From Prolixibacter sp. NT017 (GTDB lineage: Bacteria; Bacteroidota; Bacteroidia; Bacteroidales; Prolixibacteraceae), in contig NZ_BLAV01000001.1 of assembly GCF_009617875.1 (NCBI RefSeq), positions 1,302,001 to 1,366,000 of the forward strand: a stretch of DNA of 64,000 nucleotides. Reading direction: 5' to 3'. Positions within the stretch are counted from its first letter, which is position 1; each line of letters opens with the position of its first letter. Both the position numbers and the translations under genes were made by a program. Positions 62,459-64,000 of this stretch are shown here, one piece after another. The notes under the pieces were generated by a model. It worked only from the letters and a program-made list of their open reading frames with translations. It was not told where the DNA came from and did no database searches.

Positions 62459-64000
62459 TTATCTTTTTACATCAACCAATGCACCATCAATGATTTGGTC
62501 GACAACTTCCTCATCGAGCAGCGTGGTGATATCGCCGAGATTAGAGGCATCGCCTTCCGCAATTTTCCGTAAGATTCTCCGCATAATCTTACCGGAACGG
62601 GTTTTGGGTAAGCCCGGAACCAACTGGATAATGTCGGGTTTGGCAATGGGACCAATAATTTTGGTCACCCCTTTCATAATCGAATTGCGGATACCATCTT
62701 CTCCTCCGGTCGACAGTTCACCACAAACAACAAAGGCGTAAATTCCCTGCCCTTTAATAGCATGTGGATAACCAACTACGGCCGATTCGTTTACCAGCGG
62801 GTGCTCGTTGATGGCATTTTCAATTTCAGCGGTTCCAAGGCGGTGACCGGATACGTTGATCACATCATCGACACGACCGAGAATACGGTAATATCCATCT
62901 TCATCTCGTTTGACACCATCGCCGGTAAAATACATATTCTCGAAACGGGAGAAATAGGTTTCCTTCATTCGCTTGTGGTCGCCCCAGATGGTACGAAGCA
63001 TTCCCGGCCACGGGTATTTGATACAAAGGTTTCCTTCCACACTGTTACCAACCAGCTCATTTCCCTGGTTGTCAACAACAACAGGCTGAACTCCCGGCAT
63101 CGGCATTGTGGCGAACGAAGGCTTCGTTGGCGTTACGCCTGCAATCGGGCTAATCATGATACCACCGGTTTCGGTTTGCCACCAGGTATCAACAATGGGG
63201 CAGCGGTTTTTCCCAATGTGGTCATGGTACCAGTGCCAGGCCTCTTCGTTAATGGGTTCACCTACCGTTCCCAAAACCTTCAATGACTCGAGTCGTTTAC
63301 CCTCGATGAACTCTGGTCCTTTAGCAAGCAATGCACGAATAGCAGTAGGCGCAGTGTAAAACTGGTTCACCTTGTATTTGGCTACAATGTCCCAGAAACG
63401 GCCGGCATCGGGCCAGGAAGGAACTCCTTCGAACATGAGTGTTTGTGCACCATTCAGCAGCGGTCCGTAAACGATGTACGAGTGCCCGGTAATCCAGCCA
63501 ATATCTGCCGTACAGAAATAAACATCGCCCGGATCGTACTGGAAAACATTTTTAAAAGTATAGGCCGAATAAACCATATATCCACCGGTCGTGTGGACAA
63601 TTCCTTTGGGTTTTCCGGTTGAACCGGACGTATATAAGATGAAAAGTTCATCTTCTGCATCCATTTCTTCCGGCTCACAGTGTGCCGGTTCGCCATGAAT
63701 AACATCGTGCCACCAGATATCGCGTCCCTCTTTCATGTTAACCGATGAACCGGTTCGTTTGAAGACAACTGTGTTTTTTATCGTTGGGCAATGCTTCAGT
63801 GCGTCGTCTGCAATGTCTTTCAACGGGGTCACTTTGGAACCACGGTATCCGCCATCAGCTGTCAATAATACGGTAGCTCCGGCGTCATTAATCCGGTCAG
63901 CCAGTGATTGTGCCGAGAAACCGGCGAAAACAACTGAGTGGATTGCACCAATGCGGGCACAAGCCAGCATTCCAACTGCCAGTTCCGGAACCATGGGCAT
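62459..64000 (-). CDS. acs: Acetyl-CoA synthetase, C-terminal part (runs off the window)
   Basis: The last about 513 residues of an AMP-forming acetyl-CoA synthetase; the N-terminal part lies beyond 64000. [22 protein letters not shown] (ATP loop), [39 protein letters not shown] and the hinge/C-terminal [12 protein letters not shown] and [17 protein letters not shown] with the acetylatable lysine match the family. Makes acetyl-CoA from acetate and ATP. The visible Met at the window edge is internal, not the start. Confidence 0.95.
   Translation of the reverse strand: MPMVPELAVGMLACARIGAIHSVVFAGFSAQSLADRINDAGATVLLTADGGYRGSKVTPLKDIADDALKHCPTIKNTVVFKRTGSSVNMKEGRDIWWHDVIHGEPAHCEPEEMDAEDELFILYTSGSTGKPKGIVHTTGGYMVYSAYTFKNVFQYDPGDVYFCTADIGWITGHSYIVYGPLLNGAQTLMFEGVPSWPDAGRFWDIVAKYKVNQFYTAPTAIRALLAKGPEFIEGKRLESLKVLGTVGEPINEEAWHWYHDHIGKNRCPIVDTWWQTETGGIMISPIAGVTPTKPSFATMPMPGVQPVVVDNQGNELVGNSVEGNLCIKYPWPGMLRTIWGDHKRMKETYFSRFENMYFTGDGVKRDEDGYYRILGRVDDVINVSGHRLGTAEIENAINEHPLVNESAVVGYPHAIKGQGIYAFVVCGELSTGGEDGIRNSIMKGVTKIIGPIAKPDIIQLVPGLPKTRSGKIMRRILRKIAEGDASNLGDITTLLDEEVVDQIIDGALVDVKR

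Noticed and set aside
1..64000. tRNA, rRNA, insertion sequences or prophage
   Set aside because: No tRNA-like cloverleaf sequence, rRNA stretch, transposase or integrase wording was seen in the intergenic spaces or translated frames; short or degenerate cases could escape a reading by eye.

Overview
The window looks like chromosomal DNA of a Bacteroidota (Bacteroidetes) bacterium, probably a free-living Marinilabiliales/Prolixibacteraceae-like or flavobacteria-like member; the rank below phylum is inference. Evidence: a SusC/SusD pair with FecR/ECF-sigma regulators, DUF4270, DUF4907 and DUF4861 proteins, LytS/LytTR two-component genes, DUF6443/RHS surface proteins, missing Shine-Dalgarno sequences, and several -7 boxes of the Bacteroidetes type TAnnTTTG.

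Layout. 1-1037: a HU-like/DUF4469 DNA-binding protein followed by short inverted repeats. 1080-11149: a polymorphic-toxin (RHS/YD) locus with one full-length effector, its immunity gene, an orphan tip cassette with its own toxin and immunity gene, and a decayed third tip, all three tips starting at the same point of the core. 11372-21893: two MFS transporters flank a YncE-like propeller and a cluster of kelch lipoprotein, DUF4907, DUF4270, outer-membrane barrel, and LytTR regulator/LytS kinase.

22063-32973: nine tightly packed co-directional genes. The first four look like leucine catabolism (3-methylcrotonyl-CoA carboxylase beta and alpha, LiuC-type methylglutaconyl-CoA hydratase, acyl-CoA dehydrogenase); the last five are a mevalonate pathway (type 2 IPP isomerase, class II HMG-CoA reductase, GYDIA-type GHMP kinase, diphosphomevalonate decarboxylase, mevalonate kinase). 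The hydratase product and the reductase substrate are the same molecule, HMG-CoA, and the window has neither HMG-CoA synthase nor HMG-CoA lyase. This suggests a leucine-to-isoprenoid route in one transcription unit and is the most interesting feature here.

33044-47041: carbohydrate genes (DUF4861 lipoprotein, sialate O-acetylesterase, SusD, SusC, FecR, sigma factor, GH5 lipoprotein), interrupted by a DUF6261-like gene preceded by six tandem 41-bp hairpin units. 47464-52674: TonB siderophore receptor, PepSY membrane protein and diflavin reductase. 52754-57293: YceI protein, b561-like membrane protein, copper chaperone, CopA ATPase and an AraC regulator with a metal-binding N-terminus. 57343-64000: arginine decarboxylase, FemAB-like transferase, Asp/Glu racemase homologue, an exported isoaspartate methyltransferase, and the C-terminal part of acetyl-CoA synthetase running off the window end.

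All family assignments come from reading the translated sequences by eye; no search was run.
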